Assembly: GCA_963791315.1 (NCBI GenBank)
Contig: CAWBRQ010000007.1
Location: forward strand, 744,001 to 808,000
DNA length: 64,000 nucleotides
Direction: 5' to 3'
DNA from: JACCZX01 sp963791315
Lineage (GTDB): Bacteria > Pseudomonadota > Gammaproteobacteria > Burkholderiales > Burkholderiaceae_F
The stretch's first letter is position 1, and the number at the start of each line of letters is the position of its first letter. The translations under genes were made by a program, and so were the position numbers. Shown here in pieces: positions 27,983 through 37,824 of the stretch. The notes below the pieces were generated by a model. It ran no database searches, was not told the origin of the DNA, and was given only the letters and a program-made list of their open reading frames with translations.

Positions 27983-28909
27983 ATGCAGCAAACGGGTTTG
28001 TTCACGCATCGGGATTGTTCGCAGCACGAGATGGGATCGTGGCACCCGGAATGCCCCGAGCGGCTCGCCGCAATTTCGGATCATTTGATCTCGACGGGCC
28101 TCGCACCGCATCTGAAACATTTCGATGCGCCGCTTGCGTCGACTCAAGCGTTGCAGCGTGCGCACAGCGCCGATTACGTTGCACGCTTGCAGTCTAGCGT
28201 ACCGACCGAGGGTTATATGCCGCTCGATCCCGATACGTCGATGAACTCGCACTCGCTGAATGCGGCGCTGCGTGCTGCCGGTGCCGTGGTCGACGCGGCC
28301 GAGCGCGTTGCCAACGGTGAGATCGCCAATGCGTTTTGCGCAGTACGCCCACCGGGGCACCATGCGCGCAAATCCGCCGCGATGGGGTTTTGCATCTTCA
28401 ACAGCATCGCTATCGGCGCGCGCCATGCGTCGGCCGCGCTCGGCTTCGAGCGGGTCGCGATCATCGACTTCGATGTGCATCATGGCAATGGAACCGAGGA
28501 AATTTTTTCGGACGATGAGAAGGTGCTAATGGCCAGCTTTTTCCAGCATCCGTTTTATCCCTACAGCGGGACCGGGAACCATGCGAAAAACATGGTGAAC
28601 GTGCCCCTTCCAGCGGGAACGAAGGGCGGTGTTGCGAGGCAGGTGGTCGATGAAATATGGTTGCCCCGGCTTAACGAGTTCGAGCCGCAGATGATTTTCA
28701 TCTCAGCCGGCTTCGATGCGCATCGTGAGGATGGGCTCGGCCAGATGGGATTGGTCGAAGCCGATTACACCTACATCACCGAGCGGCTGATGGAAGTAGC
28801 CGACGAGCATGCAGGCGGCCGAATCGTGAGTTCGCTGGAGGGTGGCTACAACCTGAGCGCGCTGGGGCGAAGCGCTGCTGCGCACGTCAAAGCGTTGGCG
28901 CGCCTATGA
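27983..28909 (+). CDS. Histone deacetylase-family amidohydrolase
   Basis: 308 residues, complete. Zinc hydrolase of the arginase/deacetylase fold: CSQHEMGSWHPECPERL, VRPPGHHARKSAAMGFC (His pair), IDFDVHHGNGTEEIF (Asp/His metal ligands), FISAGFDAHREDGLGQM (Asp ligand), SSLEGGYNLSALG. Bacterial members deacylate lysines or polyamines. Its TGA stop overlaps the ATG of an acyl-CoA ligase gene (ATGA), and an enoyl-CoA hydratase follows. That suggests the carboxylate released here is activated and degraded, which is an inference. Confidence 0.92.
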   Translation: MQQTGLFTHRDCSQHEMGSWHPECPERLAAISDHLISTGLAPHLKHFDAPLASTQALQRAHSADYVARLQSSVPTEGYMPLDPDTSMNSHSLNAALRAAGAVVDAAERVANGEIANAFCAVRPPGHHARKSAAMGFCIFNSIAIGARHASAALGFERVAIIDFDVHHGNGTEEIFSDDEKVLMASFFQHPFYPYSGTGNHAKNMVNVPLPAGTKGGVARQVVDEIWLPRLNEFEPQMIFISAGFDAHREDGLGQMGLVEADYTYITERLMEVADEHAGGRIVSSLEGGYNLSALGRSAAAHVKALARL

Positions 28910-30564
28910 AGCGCAACCTGTACGACAGCGGACTCGATCAGAACCGGGCCAACTTTGCTCCGCTGTCGCCGCTGCCATTTCTGCAGCGTGCGGCAACCGT
29001 ATTTCCCGCGTTGCCGGCGGTCGTTCACGGCCGCGGCAAGAATGCACTGCGACTGACATGGTCGGAGGTGTACCGCCGCTGCCGTCTGCTCGCGTCACGC
29101 GCTTGTGAAGCGCGGCATCGGGCGCGGCGATACGGTGGCCGTGATGCTGCCGAACACGCCGGCGATGGTCGAAGCGCACTTCGGTGTTCCAATGACCGGG
29201 GCAGTGCTCAATGCGCTGAACACTCGACTCGATGCGGCGTCGATCGCGTTTCAGCTGAAGCACGGTGAGGCGAAAGTCCTTATTACCGACCGCGAGTTCT
29301 CACCGACAATCAAGGCTGCATTGAAAGATGTCGATCAGGAGTTGCTGATTATCGACGTCGATGATCCGGTGTACGACGGTGCTGGTGAACGGATCGGCGT
29401 TCTCGACTACGAAGCGTTTCTCGCCGACGGCAACTGCCGATTACGCGTGGGATGCGCCGGCCGACGAATGGGACGCTATCTCCTTGAACTACACCTCGGG
29501 CACGACCGGCAATCCGAAAGGTGTCGTCTACTCGCACCGTGGCGCCTACACCAACGCCGTGTCGAACGTCCTCGTATGGGCGATGCCGCCGCATCCCGTG
29601 TACTTGTGGACGCTGCCGATGTTTCACTGCAATGGCTGGTGTTTTCCGTGGACGATCGCGGCGATGGCCGGCACCCATGTCTGTCTGCGGAAGGTCGAGG
29701 CACAGGCAATTTTCGACGCCATTCGTGAGCACAGAGTGACGCATTACTGCGGCGCGCCGATCGTGCATGCGCTGCTTGTTAGCGCGCCCGACGAAATGAG
29801 GCACGGCATCACCCACAAGGTACACGCCATGGTGGCGGCGGCCGCTCCGCCTGCTTCGATGATCGAAGGCATGGATCGAATGGGGTTCGATCTGACGCAC
29901 GTGTACGGCCTCACCGAGACCTACGGCCCCGCCACGGTGTGCGCGAAGCAACCGGAGTGGGCGAAGCTCGATGTCGGTGAGCGCGCCATGAAGAACAGCC
30001 GCCAGGGCGTGAGATCGACCCTTGAAGAAGCGGTAGCGGTACTCGATCCCGATTCGATGCAACCCGTACCGCCGGACGGCGAAACGATGGGTGAAATCAT
30101 GTTTCGCGGCAACATCGTGATGAAGGGTTACTTGAAAAACGACGCCGCGACCGAGGAATCATTTCGCGGCGGCTGGTTTCACACGGGCGATCTCGCCGTC
30201 GTGCAGCCGGATGGGTATCTGCGTATCAAGGATCGCAGCAAGGACATCATCATTTCCGGTGGGGAGAATATTTCTTCGATCGAAGTCGAAGATGCTTTGT
30301 ATCGACATCCTGAAGTCGTCGCGGCAGCGGTGGTAGCGCAGCCCGATCCGCGCTGGGGCGAGGTGCCATGCGCATTTGTCGAGCTAAAAGATGGCACGCT
30401 TCTGACTGAACAAGAGCTGCAGCAATTTTGTCGCAAGCACCTGGCAGGCTTCAAAATGCCCAAGCGGATTGTCTTCTGGCGCGCTGCCGAAGACATCGAC
30501 CGGCAAGATTCAGAAGTTCCTGTTGCGGCAGCAGGCGAAATCGACAGCGGCGATCGACGTGTAG
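28906..30564 (+). CDS. AMP-dependent acyl-CoA ligase, three frameshifts
   Basis: About 552 residues when restored. Frame changes near 29100, 29432 and 30490. Family marks in order: TPAMVEAHFGVPMTGAVLNA, P-loop NYTSGTTGNPKGVVYSHRGA, LPMFHCNGWCFPWTIAAMAG, HVYGLTETYGPAT, GGWFHTGDLAVVQPDG, RSKDIIISGGENISSIEVED, and the terminal ALPKTSTGKIQKFLLR with the catalytic Lys. The FHCNGW text places it with the AAE1/DmdB-like fatty and methylmercaptopropionate CoA ligases rather than FadD. Substrate not determinable. ATGA-coupled to the HDAC-like gene, with the hydratase gene 8 bp downstream. Confidence 0.88.
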
Positions 30565-30572
30565 GAGTACAA

Positions 30573-31360
30573 ATGAATGCACCGGTAGCGGAACAGTGTG
30601 TATTGAGCACGCGCGATGAGCGCGGCGTCGCGACGCTGACGCTGAACCGCCCGCAACAATTCAACGCGTTGTCGCAGGAGATGATGGCGGCGCTGCAAAC
30701 CGAATTCGAGGCGCTGTCAGACGATGCATCGGTGCGGGTGGTGGTAATCGGCGCGCAGGGCAAGGCATTTTGTCCCGGCCATGACCTGAAGCAGATGAAG
30801 GCCAATCCTTCGCTCGAGTACTACCAGCAGCTTCTTCGCGCAATGCACGAAGCTGATGATGACGATTCAACGCCTGCCGGTGCCGGTAATCGCGCGCGTG
30901 CACGGCATTGCGACCGCCGCCGGCTGCCAGCTGGTCGCGATGTGCGACCTCGCAGTCGCATCGGCCGACGCGAGGTTTGCGGTGTCGGGCATCAACGTCG
31001 GTCTGTTCTGCTCGACACCCGCGCGTTGCGTTAAGCCGCAACGTCGGCCGCAAGCAGGCGTTCGAGATGCTGGTGACCGGCGACTTCATCGATGCTGAAA
31101 CGGCGCGCGAGCGCGGTCTCGTCAACCGCGTCGTTCCGGCGGATCAACTCGATGCAGAAATCGAGAAGCTCGTGACTTCGATTCTGTCGAGACCCGCTCC
31201 GCGCTCGCAATGGGTAAGGATTTGTTTTATCGGCAGCTCGAAACCGGCATCGAGGCCGCGTACCAGCTGGCCGGCCAGACGATGGCGTGCAACATGATCG
31301 ATGAGGTCTGCGCAGGAAGGCGTGCAGGCGTTCATGGAGAAGCGCAAGCCGAATTGGTAA
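30573..31360 (+). CDS. Enoyl-CoA hydratase/isomerase-family protein, four frameshifts
   Basis: About 262 residues when restored. Starts MNAPVAEQCVLSTRDERG, with NRPQQFNALSQEMMAAL, FCPGHDLKQMKANPSLEY, then after shifts QRLPVPVIARVHGIATAAGC, FAVSGINVGLFCSTP, GRKQAFEMLVTGDFIDAETA, MGKDLFYRQLETGIEAAYQL and GVQAFMEKRKPNW. Shifts near 30842, 31028, 31188 and 31305. The GHDLK oxyanion region and the PGHD text are typical of ECHDC3-like hydratases. A GGAG box precedes ATG 30573. Four indels in 0.8 kb is the densest in the window. It converges with the ClpX-like gene, 3 bp between stops. Confidence 0.85.
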
Positions 31361-31363
31361 GCG

Positions 31364-32392
31364 TCAGCCTGCGCGCAGATAGCGCGGCTCGGCAAAGATC
31401 GACGACAGTTCGACGCGCTTGATTTCCGGGTGATCGGGCACTGCGTACAACACGGGCGCGATCAGTTCTTCGAACAGTCCTCGCAGGCTGCGTGCCCCCG
31501 ACTTGTACTCGACGGCCAGATCGGCGATCTCCTCGAATGCGCGCGGTGCGACGATGAGGTCGACACCCTGAACCTTGAGGATTGCCTGGAACTGCCGGTA
31601 GATGCAGTTGCGCGGTTCGGTCATGATCCGGACCAGCATCTCGCGTGACAGATCGCGCAGTCGCGCAACGGTAGTGAGCCGCCCGCTGAATTCCGGGATC
31701 AGGCCGAATTCGACCAGGTCGGTTGGTTTCACGCGTTCGTTCAACCGCTGGAGCATCCGCTTGTTCTCCTCTTCGGACGTGGCGACGAAGCCGAAACCTT
31801 GGTTGTTGGCCATGATCGCGTTGAGCCCGACGAATGCTCCGCCACAGATAAAGAGAACATGCGTCGTGTCGAGGTACTCGCCGCTCGCAAGGCGCACAGG
31901 CGCGCCTTCCATGATCTTCAGCAATGCATGCTGGACGCTTTCACCGGACGGGCCACGATCCGAGGCAGCCGAAGCCGACTTCAATTTATCGATCTCGTCG
32001 ATGAACACGATGCCATGCTGGGTTCGAGTGACCTCGCCCTCGGCCTTGTCGTGCAGGCGCTCGAGGATGGCCTGGATCTCGTCGTTGACGTAGCGCGACT
32101 GGGCCAGCGAGGTCGCGTCTGCAGTCACGAACGGAACTTTCAGCAAACGCGCGAGCGATTCGCACAGCAGCGTCTTGCCGGTGCCCGTCGGGCCCACCAG
32201 CAGCACGTTGCTCTTCGTGATCTCGAGTCCTTCGTCGCGCGAGAGTGCGAGCTTCCGGTAATGCGCGAAGACGGCAACGGCCAACGTCTTCTTGGCTTCG
32301 TCCTGGCCGATGACGTACTGGTCCAGGTGACGCACGATCGCGCTCGGCGTCACGCGCGGATCCAAGGCATTCATTTGACGCTCTTCGCTCAT
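31364..32392 (-). CDS. ClpX-like AAA+ ATPase lacking the zinc-binding domain
   Basis: 342 residues against about 420 for ClpX. Starts directly in the AAA+ module (TPSAIVRHLDQYVIGQDEAK), so the Cys4 adaptor-binding domain is absent. Walker A GPTGTGKTLLCESL, Walker B VFIDEIDKL, sensor LIPEFSGRL and SGARSLRGLFEELI match ClpX. Three functional loops differ: the GYVG pore loop is RYVN, the insert carrying the RKH loop (GGRKHP) is shortened to about GAPVRLASGEYLDTTH, and the ClpP-docking IGF tripeptide aligns with FGF. It is therefore a paralogue and probably not a conventional ClpXP unfoldase. No clpP is adjacent. ATG 32374 is an alternative start. Confidence 0.85.
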   Translation of the reverse strand: MSEERQMNALDPRVTPSAIVRHLDQYVIGQDEAKKTLAVAVFAHYRKLALSRDEGLEITKSNVLLVGPTGTGKTLLCESLARLLKVPFVTADATSLAQSRYVNDEIQAILERLHDKAEGEVTRTQHGIVFIDEIDKLKSASAASDRGPSGESVQHALLKIMEGAPVRLASGEYLDTTHVLFICGGAFVGLNAIMANNQGFGFVATSEEENKRMLQRLNERVKPTDLVEFGLIPEFSGRLTTVARLRDLSREMLVRIMTEPRNCIYRQFQAILKVQGVDLIVAPRAFEEIADLAVEYKSGARSLRGLFEELIAPVLYAVPDHPEIKRVELSSIFAEPRYLRAG

Positions 32393-32512
32393 CGTTCAGC
32401 GCATCGCTCGTTGTAACGCGGCAAGCCGAATCCCGGCAAACGCGTGTTTGGCGACCCGCAGCTTCGCAGATTAGATCAGCAAATTTGGGGCGACCGACAC
32501 TGGCGGCTGGCG

Positions 32513-34694
32513 CTAAGCGGCGCGGCGCATTTCCCGAAATGCAGTCGGCTCGATCTGCGTCGAATTGTCCAGGCGCAACGTAAGGCAATACGCTGCGCCA
32601 CCGGAGCGATTGAACGAATCCAGCGGCACGATGTTGACGCGATAACCACGCGCCGTGAGTGCGGCAAGGGTTGGCGCCGATGCATGACACATCACGACTT
32701 CGCGCCCGATGCACACCGAGTTCACGCCGAGATGAAAGGCATCTTCATCGGTGGCTTCGATCAACTTGTCGTCACCGACGATCTCGCGTACTGCGCTCGC
32801 TGCACTGGTAGAGAACGCCGCCGGGTACCACAACACCTCGCCGCCCGAGAGCACGCAGAAGCAAGTGTCCAGGTGATAGAAGCGCGGATCGACCAGTTCC
32901 AGTGCGATCGCTGGAACACCGTACAGCTCTTCGATCGTGCGAAACATGTCGCGGCTCGAGCGCTGCCCGTAGCCGGTCCAGATTAGGCGACGGGTTGGCA
33001 TCCCAGATCGCGTCGCCGGCACCTTCGAAGTACTGTCCCGCCGGTGGGTCGACGATTTGATCGACGACTCCGCGCACGCGCATCGCTTCGAAAAAATTTC
33101 GGTTATGCACCTCTTCGCCCTGGCGCTCGGCGCACAAAAAGCGCGCCAGCAACACCTTGCGGTCGAGTACCACCGCGGCATTGGCAGTGAACACCATGTC
33201 GGGCAGGCCGGCCGCAGACTGCTGCACCTCGATCTGCGCACCGAGACGTTCATAGGTCTTCTTCAGCTGATTCCAGCCGCGCTTGGCGTCGCCGGCAAGC
33301 TTTTTGGGTGACACCGACCACTGCGATGGCTGCATCCAGGGGTTGATCGTGTAGCTCACCTCGAAGTGCTCGGGCGCGCTCATCATCAAGTGAGCGATCG
33401 GCGTCGCCATCGTTGACACGTGCTTCACGCGATCGCTGTCTTTCGGCTCAGCAGGTGAGCCGAACTCCGACAGAACGCGGGCGAACACGTCGACGCCCCA
33501 ATCGAGCGCTTCGCGGCTGATGGTCAGCGGCGGCGCGAATCGAATCACCGTTTCGTGCGTGTCCTTGGTCAGAACGCCGCGCGCGGCCATCCGCTCGGCG
33601 ACCCTGCGCGCCGATACGCTCGGGTCGAGCTCGACACCGACCCACAGCCCCCGCCCGCGCACCGCACGGATCAGCGGCGACGACAGGGCGCGCAAGCGCT
33701 TTAGCAGGTGCTCGCCGAGTTCACGGCTGCGTTCAACAAGTTGTTCCTCTTCGATGACAGCGAGCGCTTCGCGGCCGACGCGTGCGGCCAATGGATTGCC
33801 GCCGAAGGTCGAGCCGTGGCTGCCGGGCTCGAGCAGGTCCATCACCGAGTTGATCGCGACGAACGCCGATACTGGCAGCAAGCCGCCGCCGAGCGCCTTG
33901 CCGACGATGACGCCGTCGGGCCGGATGCCCTCGTGCATGTACGCGAACCATTCGCCGGTGCGGCCGAGCCCAGATTGGATCTCGTCGAGGATCAGCAGAA
34001 CATTGCGCTCGTCGGCGAGCTCGCGAGCCGCGCGCAGGAAGCCGGCGGGCGGCAGCACGATGCCGGCTTCACCCTGAATCGGCTCGATCAGAATTGCGCA
34101 CGTTTCGTCGTTGATTGCCGCTCGCAGCGATTCGATGTCGCCGAATTCAAAATGGCGAAACCCCGATGCGAACGGACCGAAGTCGGCGCGATACGCCGGT
34201 TCGGTCGAGAAGCCGACGATTGTGGTCGAGCGGCCATGAAAGTTGCCGCGCGCAACGACGATGTTCGCGTGGTCGTTGGCGATGCCTTTGACTCGATAGC
34301 CCCAGCGGCGGGCTGCCTTAATAGCAGTTTCAACCGATTCAGCGCCACCGTTTGCAGGCAGCGCTTTGGCAGGTTTCGACAGATCTGCGACTTCCACCAG
34401 TTTGGCCAGAAACGGTCCCAGCTCGGTCGAGTGATACGCGCGCGAAGTGACGGCCACGCGTTGCGCCTGATCGGTCAGCGCGGCGACCAGACGCGGATGC
34501 GCGTGCCCATGGGAGACGGCGGAGTACGCCGACATGAAGTCGAGATAGCGCTTACCGTCGGCATCCCACAGCCAACTGCCTTCGCCGCGGTCGAGGACGA
34601 CCGGAATCGGCGCGTAATTCGGCGCTGCGAAGCTTTTTTCAACGGCGATTGCCAGTTCAGCCTGATTGATCTTCATATCGACTCGCGCGTTCAT
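32513..34694 (-). CDS. Ornithine aminotransferase fused to an arginine dihydrolase/DDAH-like domain, one frameshift
   Basis: About 727 residues. Residues 1–415 are a class III PLP aminotransferase of RocD type: GSWLWDADGKRYLDFMSAYS, PANGGAESVETAIKAARRWG, LILDEIQSGLGRTGEWFAYM, and the PLP-Lys in VIVGKALGGGLLPVSAF. A short linker leads to a guanidine-modifying domain: SAPEHFEVSYTINPWMQPSQ, PDMVFTANAAVV, FEGAGDAIW, then after a shift near 32990 GYGQRSSRDMFRTIEELYG, FYHLDTCFCVL (catalytic His) and SGGAAYCLTLRLD (nucleophilic Cys). The family releases ornithine or citrulline from arginine. Together the two halves would turn arginine into glutamate semialdehyde. The junction is in clean frame with no ribosome site before the internal ATG. 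An Lrp gene lies just upstream. Confidence 0.83.
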
Positions 34695-34840
34695 AGCCTG
34701 CCCCACATTCAATAACCACAATGTAGGGACGACGCACGAAATGCGAGGCCGAAGTAACGAGGCGGAAATGCCGAAATGGAATGGCTTAGGGCGTAGAACT
34801 GCAGATTCGGCGGTGCGCTGCAGCGCGCCGGTTTTGGGCC

Positions 34841-35311
34841 CTAAGGCAACGGATAGCCGCGAAACGATTTGATGGTCTGCAGCTCGGGTTTCGACGTGAT
34901 TTTTTCAACGCCGAGGCTCGGATCGTCGGTCCAGGCGTTAGTCAGCTCGCGATAGTGATCGAGATCGCGACACGCCAGGCGTAAGACGTAGTCGCATTGA
35001 CCCGACACCAGAAAACACTCGACCACTTCATCGGCAGCGCGGGCGCGCTGCTCGAAGCGCGCATGCGTCGCCTGTTTTTGGTCTTTGAGCGTCACTTCGA
35101 CCACAACCGTGAGAACACCGCCCAGCTTGCGCGGCTCGACGAGTGCCATGTAGCCCGAAATGATGCCGGTACGCTCAAGCCTGCGCACGCGCTCGAGGCA
35201 TGCGCGCGGGCTGAGCGAGATGCGGGTCGACAGTTCCTGGTTCGTGATTCGCCCGTCGAGCTGCAGCGTTTCCAGGATCTTGCGGTCGATACGGTCAAGG
35301 TCGCGGGTTGC
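34841..35311 (-). CDS. Lrp/AsnC-family transcriptional regulator
   Basis: 157 residues from ATG 35311. An N-terminal winged helix (ATRDLDRIDRKILETLQLDG, ITNQELSTRISLSPRACLER) is followed by the RAM ligand domain (GVLTVVVEVTLKDQKQATH, VVECFLVSGQCDYVLRLACR). This subgroup usually senses an amino acid and controls an adjacent transport or catabolic gene. It lies immediately upstream of, and in line with, the ornithine aminotransferase fusion (147 bp gap), so arginine or ornithine is the likely signal. It diverges from the UMF1 transporter with 53 bp between starts. Confidence 0.9.
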   Translation of the reverse strand, partial: ATRDLDRIDRKILETLQLDGRITNQELSTRISLSPRACLERVRRLERTGIISGYMALVEPRKLGGVLTVVVEVTLKDQKQATHARFEQRARAADEVVECFLVSGQCDYVLRLACRDLDHYRELTNAWTDDPSLGVEKITSKPELQTIKSFRGYPLP

Positions 35312-35364
35312 CATTGCGCCAGTATACGAATGGTCGAGGCTTTCGCGTGGCATGCTTAGCCCCC

Positions 35365-36666
35365 ATGGCGATCTTTGATCCCGCCGCGCTAAATCCCGGC
35401 GTTCGGCCGCGCGAAGTTCTGTCGTGGGCCGGTTACGACTTCGCTAATTCGGGTTACACGACCGTTGTCTTGACGGCGGTTTTCGGCGCTTATTTTGTCA
35501 GCGTGGTCGCCAATGGAGCCGAGTGGGGCGCGCGCGTGTGGATCATGGTGCTGTGTGTATCGAACGCGGCCGTGATGGTCACGATGCCAATCATCGGCGC
35601 CTACGCCGATCTGCACGCGCGCAAGCAACGACTTTTGCGCCTGTCCACCATCGGCTGCGTGCTGTCGACCGCAGCGCTCGCGTTGGCCGGGCGTGGCGAT
35701 GTTGTCATCGCAGTTCTTGCCATCGCGGTATCGAACTTCTTCTTTCAGATCGGCGTGTCGCTGATCGGCGCGTTTCTGCCCGAGATTGCGCGCCCGCACG
35801 CGCTAGGCAAGGTGTCCGGGTGGGGCTGGAGTTTCGGCTACCTGGGAGGACTTGCCACGCTGGCTGTCTGCCTTGCCTATGTGATCTGGGCGAAGGGACA
35901 GGGCAGGGACGCCGAACACTTCGTTCCGGTGACCATGTTGATTACTGCAGGAATTTTCGCATTGGCCGCACTGCCAACTCTGTTCATTCTTAAGGAGCGC
36001 GCTGTGCCGCAAGCCCAGAAGAGCCTGGATGTCGTGCGCAGCTCGTTGTCTCGGCTTGGCGCCACGCTACGCGATATCAACCGCTATCAGGATTTCGCGC
36101 GGCTGCTCGTTTGCGGCGCGTTCTATCAGGCCGGTGTCGCCGTGGTGATTGCGCTGGCAGCGATCTACGCGCAGGAAGTGATGAAGTTCTCGTTCGAGCA
36201 AACGATAACGCTGATACTCGTGGTCAACATCACGGCGGCGGTCGGCGCATTCGCGTTCGGCTATGTGCAGGATTGGCTGGGGCACAAGCTGGCACTGGCA
36301 CTGACGTTGCTGCTATGGCTCGCGATGACGGCAGTGGCATCGTTTGCGACCACGGCAACCATGTTTTGGGTTTCGGCCAACCTGGCAGGTGTGGCAATGG
36401 GTTCTAGCCAGTCGGCCGGCCGTGCGATGGCCGGCGTATTCGCGCCACCGACGCGCCTGGCCGAGTTCTTTGGACTATGGACATTGGCTGTGCAGCTGGC
36501 AGCGATCGTCGGCCCGCTGACTTACGGTGCGGTGCTGTATTTGACTGACAACAACTACCGGCTCGGCATGATGATCACGGGCGGGTTTTTCGTCGTTGGG
36601 CTGCTGATCATCGCATCGATCAACATTGAGCGCGGACGGCGTGCCGCGCTTGAAGCTGCCGTCTAG
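35365..36666 (+). CDS. UMF1/Atg22-type major facilitator transporter
   Basis: 433 residues from ATG 35365, about 12 membrane helices. Opens PREVLSWAGYDFANSGYTTV, the signature of the Atg22/UMF1 branch, and has VTMPIIGAYADLHARKQRLL and FGYVQDWLGHKLALAL loops. Yeast Atg22 exports amino acids from the vacuole; bacterial members are uncharacterised. Placement opposite the Lrp–ornithine aminotransferase unit makes amino-acid or amine efflux or uptake plausible. Converges with the next gene, 6 bp between stops. Confidence 0.87.
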   Translation: MAIFDPAALNPGVRPREVLSWAGYDFANSGYTTVVLTAVFGAYFVSVVANGAEWGARVWIMVLCVSNAAVMVTMPIIGAYADLHARKQRLLRLSTIGCVLSTAALALAGRGDVVIAVLAIAVSNFFFQIGVSLIGAFLPEIARPHALGKVSGWGWSFGYLGGLATLAVCLAYVIWAKGQGRDAEHFVPVTMLITAGIFALAALPTLFILKERAVPQAQKSLDVVRSSLSRLGATLRDINRYQDFARLLVCGAFYQAGVAVVIALAAIYAQEVMKFSFEQTITLILVVNITAAVGAFAFGYVQDWLGHKLALALTLLLWLAMTAVASFATTATMFWVSANLAGVAMGSSQSAGRAMAGVFAPPTRLAEFFGLWTLAVQLAAIVGPLTYGAVLYLTDNNYRLGMMITGGFFVVGLLIIASINIERGRRAALEAAV

Positions 36667-36672
36667 AACGCG

Positions 36673-37071
36673 TTACAGGGCGGCTATTCCCGCCTTTGCT
36701 ATCTGCGCGTCTTCACTCGATTTGACGCCCGACACTCCGATCGCACCGATCACGTAACCGTCGACGAGGATCGGTACGCCGCCTTCCAGCATGCCGTCGA
36801 GCGGTGCTGACAGAAACGCAGCGCGGCCCTGATTGATCATGTCTTCGTATAACTTCGTTTCCCGCTTGCCGAGCGCGGCGGCGCGCGCCTTCGCCGGCGC
36901 GATCGTCGAAGAGATCGGTGCGACGCCATCGAGCCGATGCAGCAAGACCAGATGGCCGCCGTCGTCGCAAATCGCAATCACGACCGCCCATTTATGAACC
37001 TGCGCCTCAGCTTCTGCGGCGGCAGCGATGCGTTGTGCGTCTTCGAGCGTCAGCCAAGGCTTTGTTTTCAT
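36673..37071 (-). CDS. GlcG/HbpS-family (DUF336) protein
   Basis: 132 residues. Reads LTLEDAQRIAAAAEAEAQVH, WAVVIAICDDGGHLVLLHRL, then APISSTIAPAKARAAALGKR and the glycine-rich end LVDGYVIGAIGVSGVKSSED. This PAS-like fold binds haem or small ligands in HbpS, and GlcG sits in glycolate operons; a specific activity is not known. No signal peptide. It overlaps the C-terminal end of the upstream YdcF-like frame by 65 bases as sequenced, possibly exaggerated by an indel. Confidence 0.85.
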   Translation of the reverse strand: MKTKPWLTLEDAQRIAAAAEAEAQVHKWAVVIAICDDGGHLVLLHRLDGVAPISSTIAPAKARAAALGKRETKLYEDMINQGRAAFLSAPLDGMLEGGVPILVDGYVIGAIGVSGVKSSEDAQIAKAGIAAL

Positions 37072-37824
37072 CTAGTCGACTCAGTGCCAGAAGGTGATAG
37101 TGGAGTTGCGAGACCCATTCGCGCAGTGCGATGTGCGAGTCGCGCAGCGCGGTGGGACCAGGAATTAGTTGATACGGGGCAAATGGCCGCTGCGCCGTGT
37201 ACCCGGTCGGAGCAGCAATGACCTCGAGGCCGGCGAGCTCGAATGCTCTTTGCGCTCGCGGCATATGCACAGCGTCCGTTACAAGCACGACGCGCGCTGA
37301 TCTGTTGTGGTCGCAGGTCGCGCGCCGTGATCTGCGCTTGGTCGCGCGTCGTTTCCGAGGCAGTCGTCGACCCACTTGACGGGCTGGTTGAATTCACGCG
37401 CGATCAATTCATACATCAGCGTGCCTTCGGCGAGCCGCCCACCGGTAGGTTTGCCGCCACTGACGTAGACCGGCAGACCCGTTTCGCGCGCAAGCCGTGC
37501 ACCATAGCGGGCGCGCCGCAACGTGTAGTCGTTGACGGTCTCGCCGCCCCACTCGGGCGAGCCGAGGTTGCGGCCGCCACCCAGCACGACGATAGCCTGC
37601 GCGCGCTTCAGCTGTTCGATCGAGGCAGGCGGCGGTTCCAGCGACCGTACCAGTGAGTTGGCAACGACTGGCATCGACAGCGCGAGCAAAAGCAGCTGTG
37701 AGCCGACGATAAGGACCAGTCCCAGCGCGCGCGACCGCTTCAATGCAAACACGCCGATGATCGTCAGAGCGATCAGCGACGTCGGCGGCAGCAACAAATT
37801 CGATAGGGCGTAGTTGAACGTCAC
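37007..37824 (-). CDS. YdcF/SanA-type DUF218 membrane protein, two frameshifts
   Basis: About 272 residues when restored. GTG 37824 begins TFNYALSNLLLPPTSLIALT with two hydrophobic helices (ALGLVLIVGSQLLLLALSMP). The DUF218 domain follows: AQAIVVLGGGRNLGSPEWGG, ARLARETGLPVYVSGGKPTG. After shifts near 37370 and 37298 come ETTRDQAQITARDLRPQ and VVLVTDAVHMPRAQRAFELA. The family includes ElyC/SanA envelope proteins thought to act on lipid carriers. Its GTG overlaps the prpE stop (GTGA). The end at 37007 lies inside the next gene and may be displaced. Confidence 0.78.
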
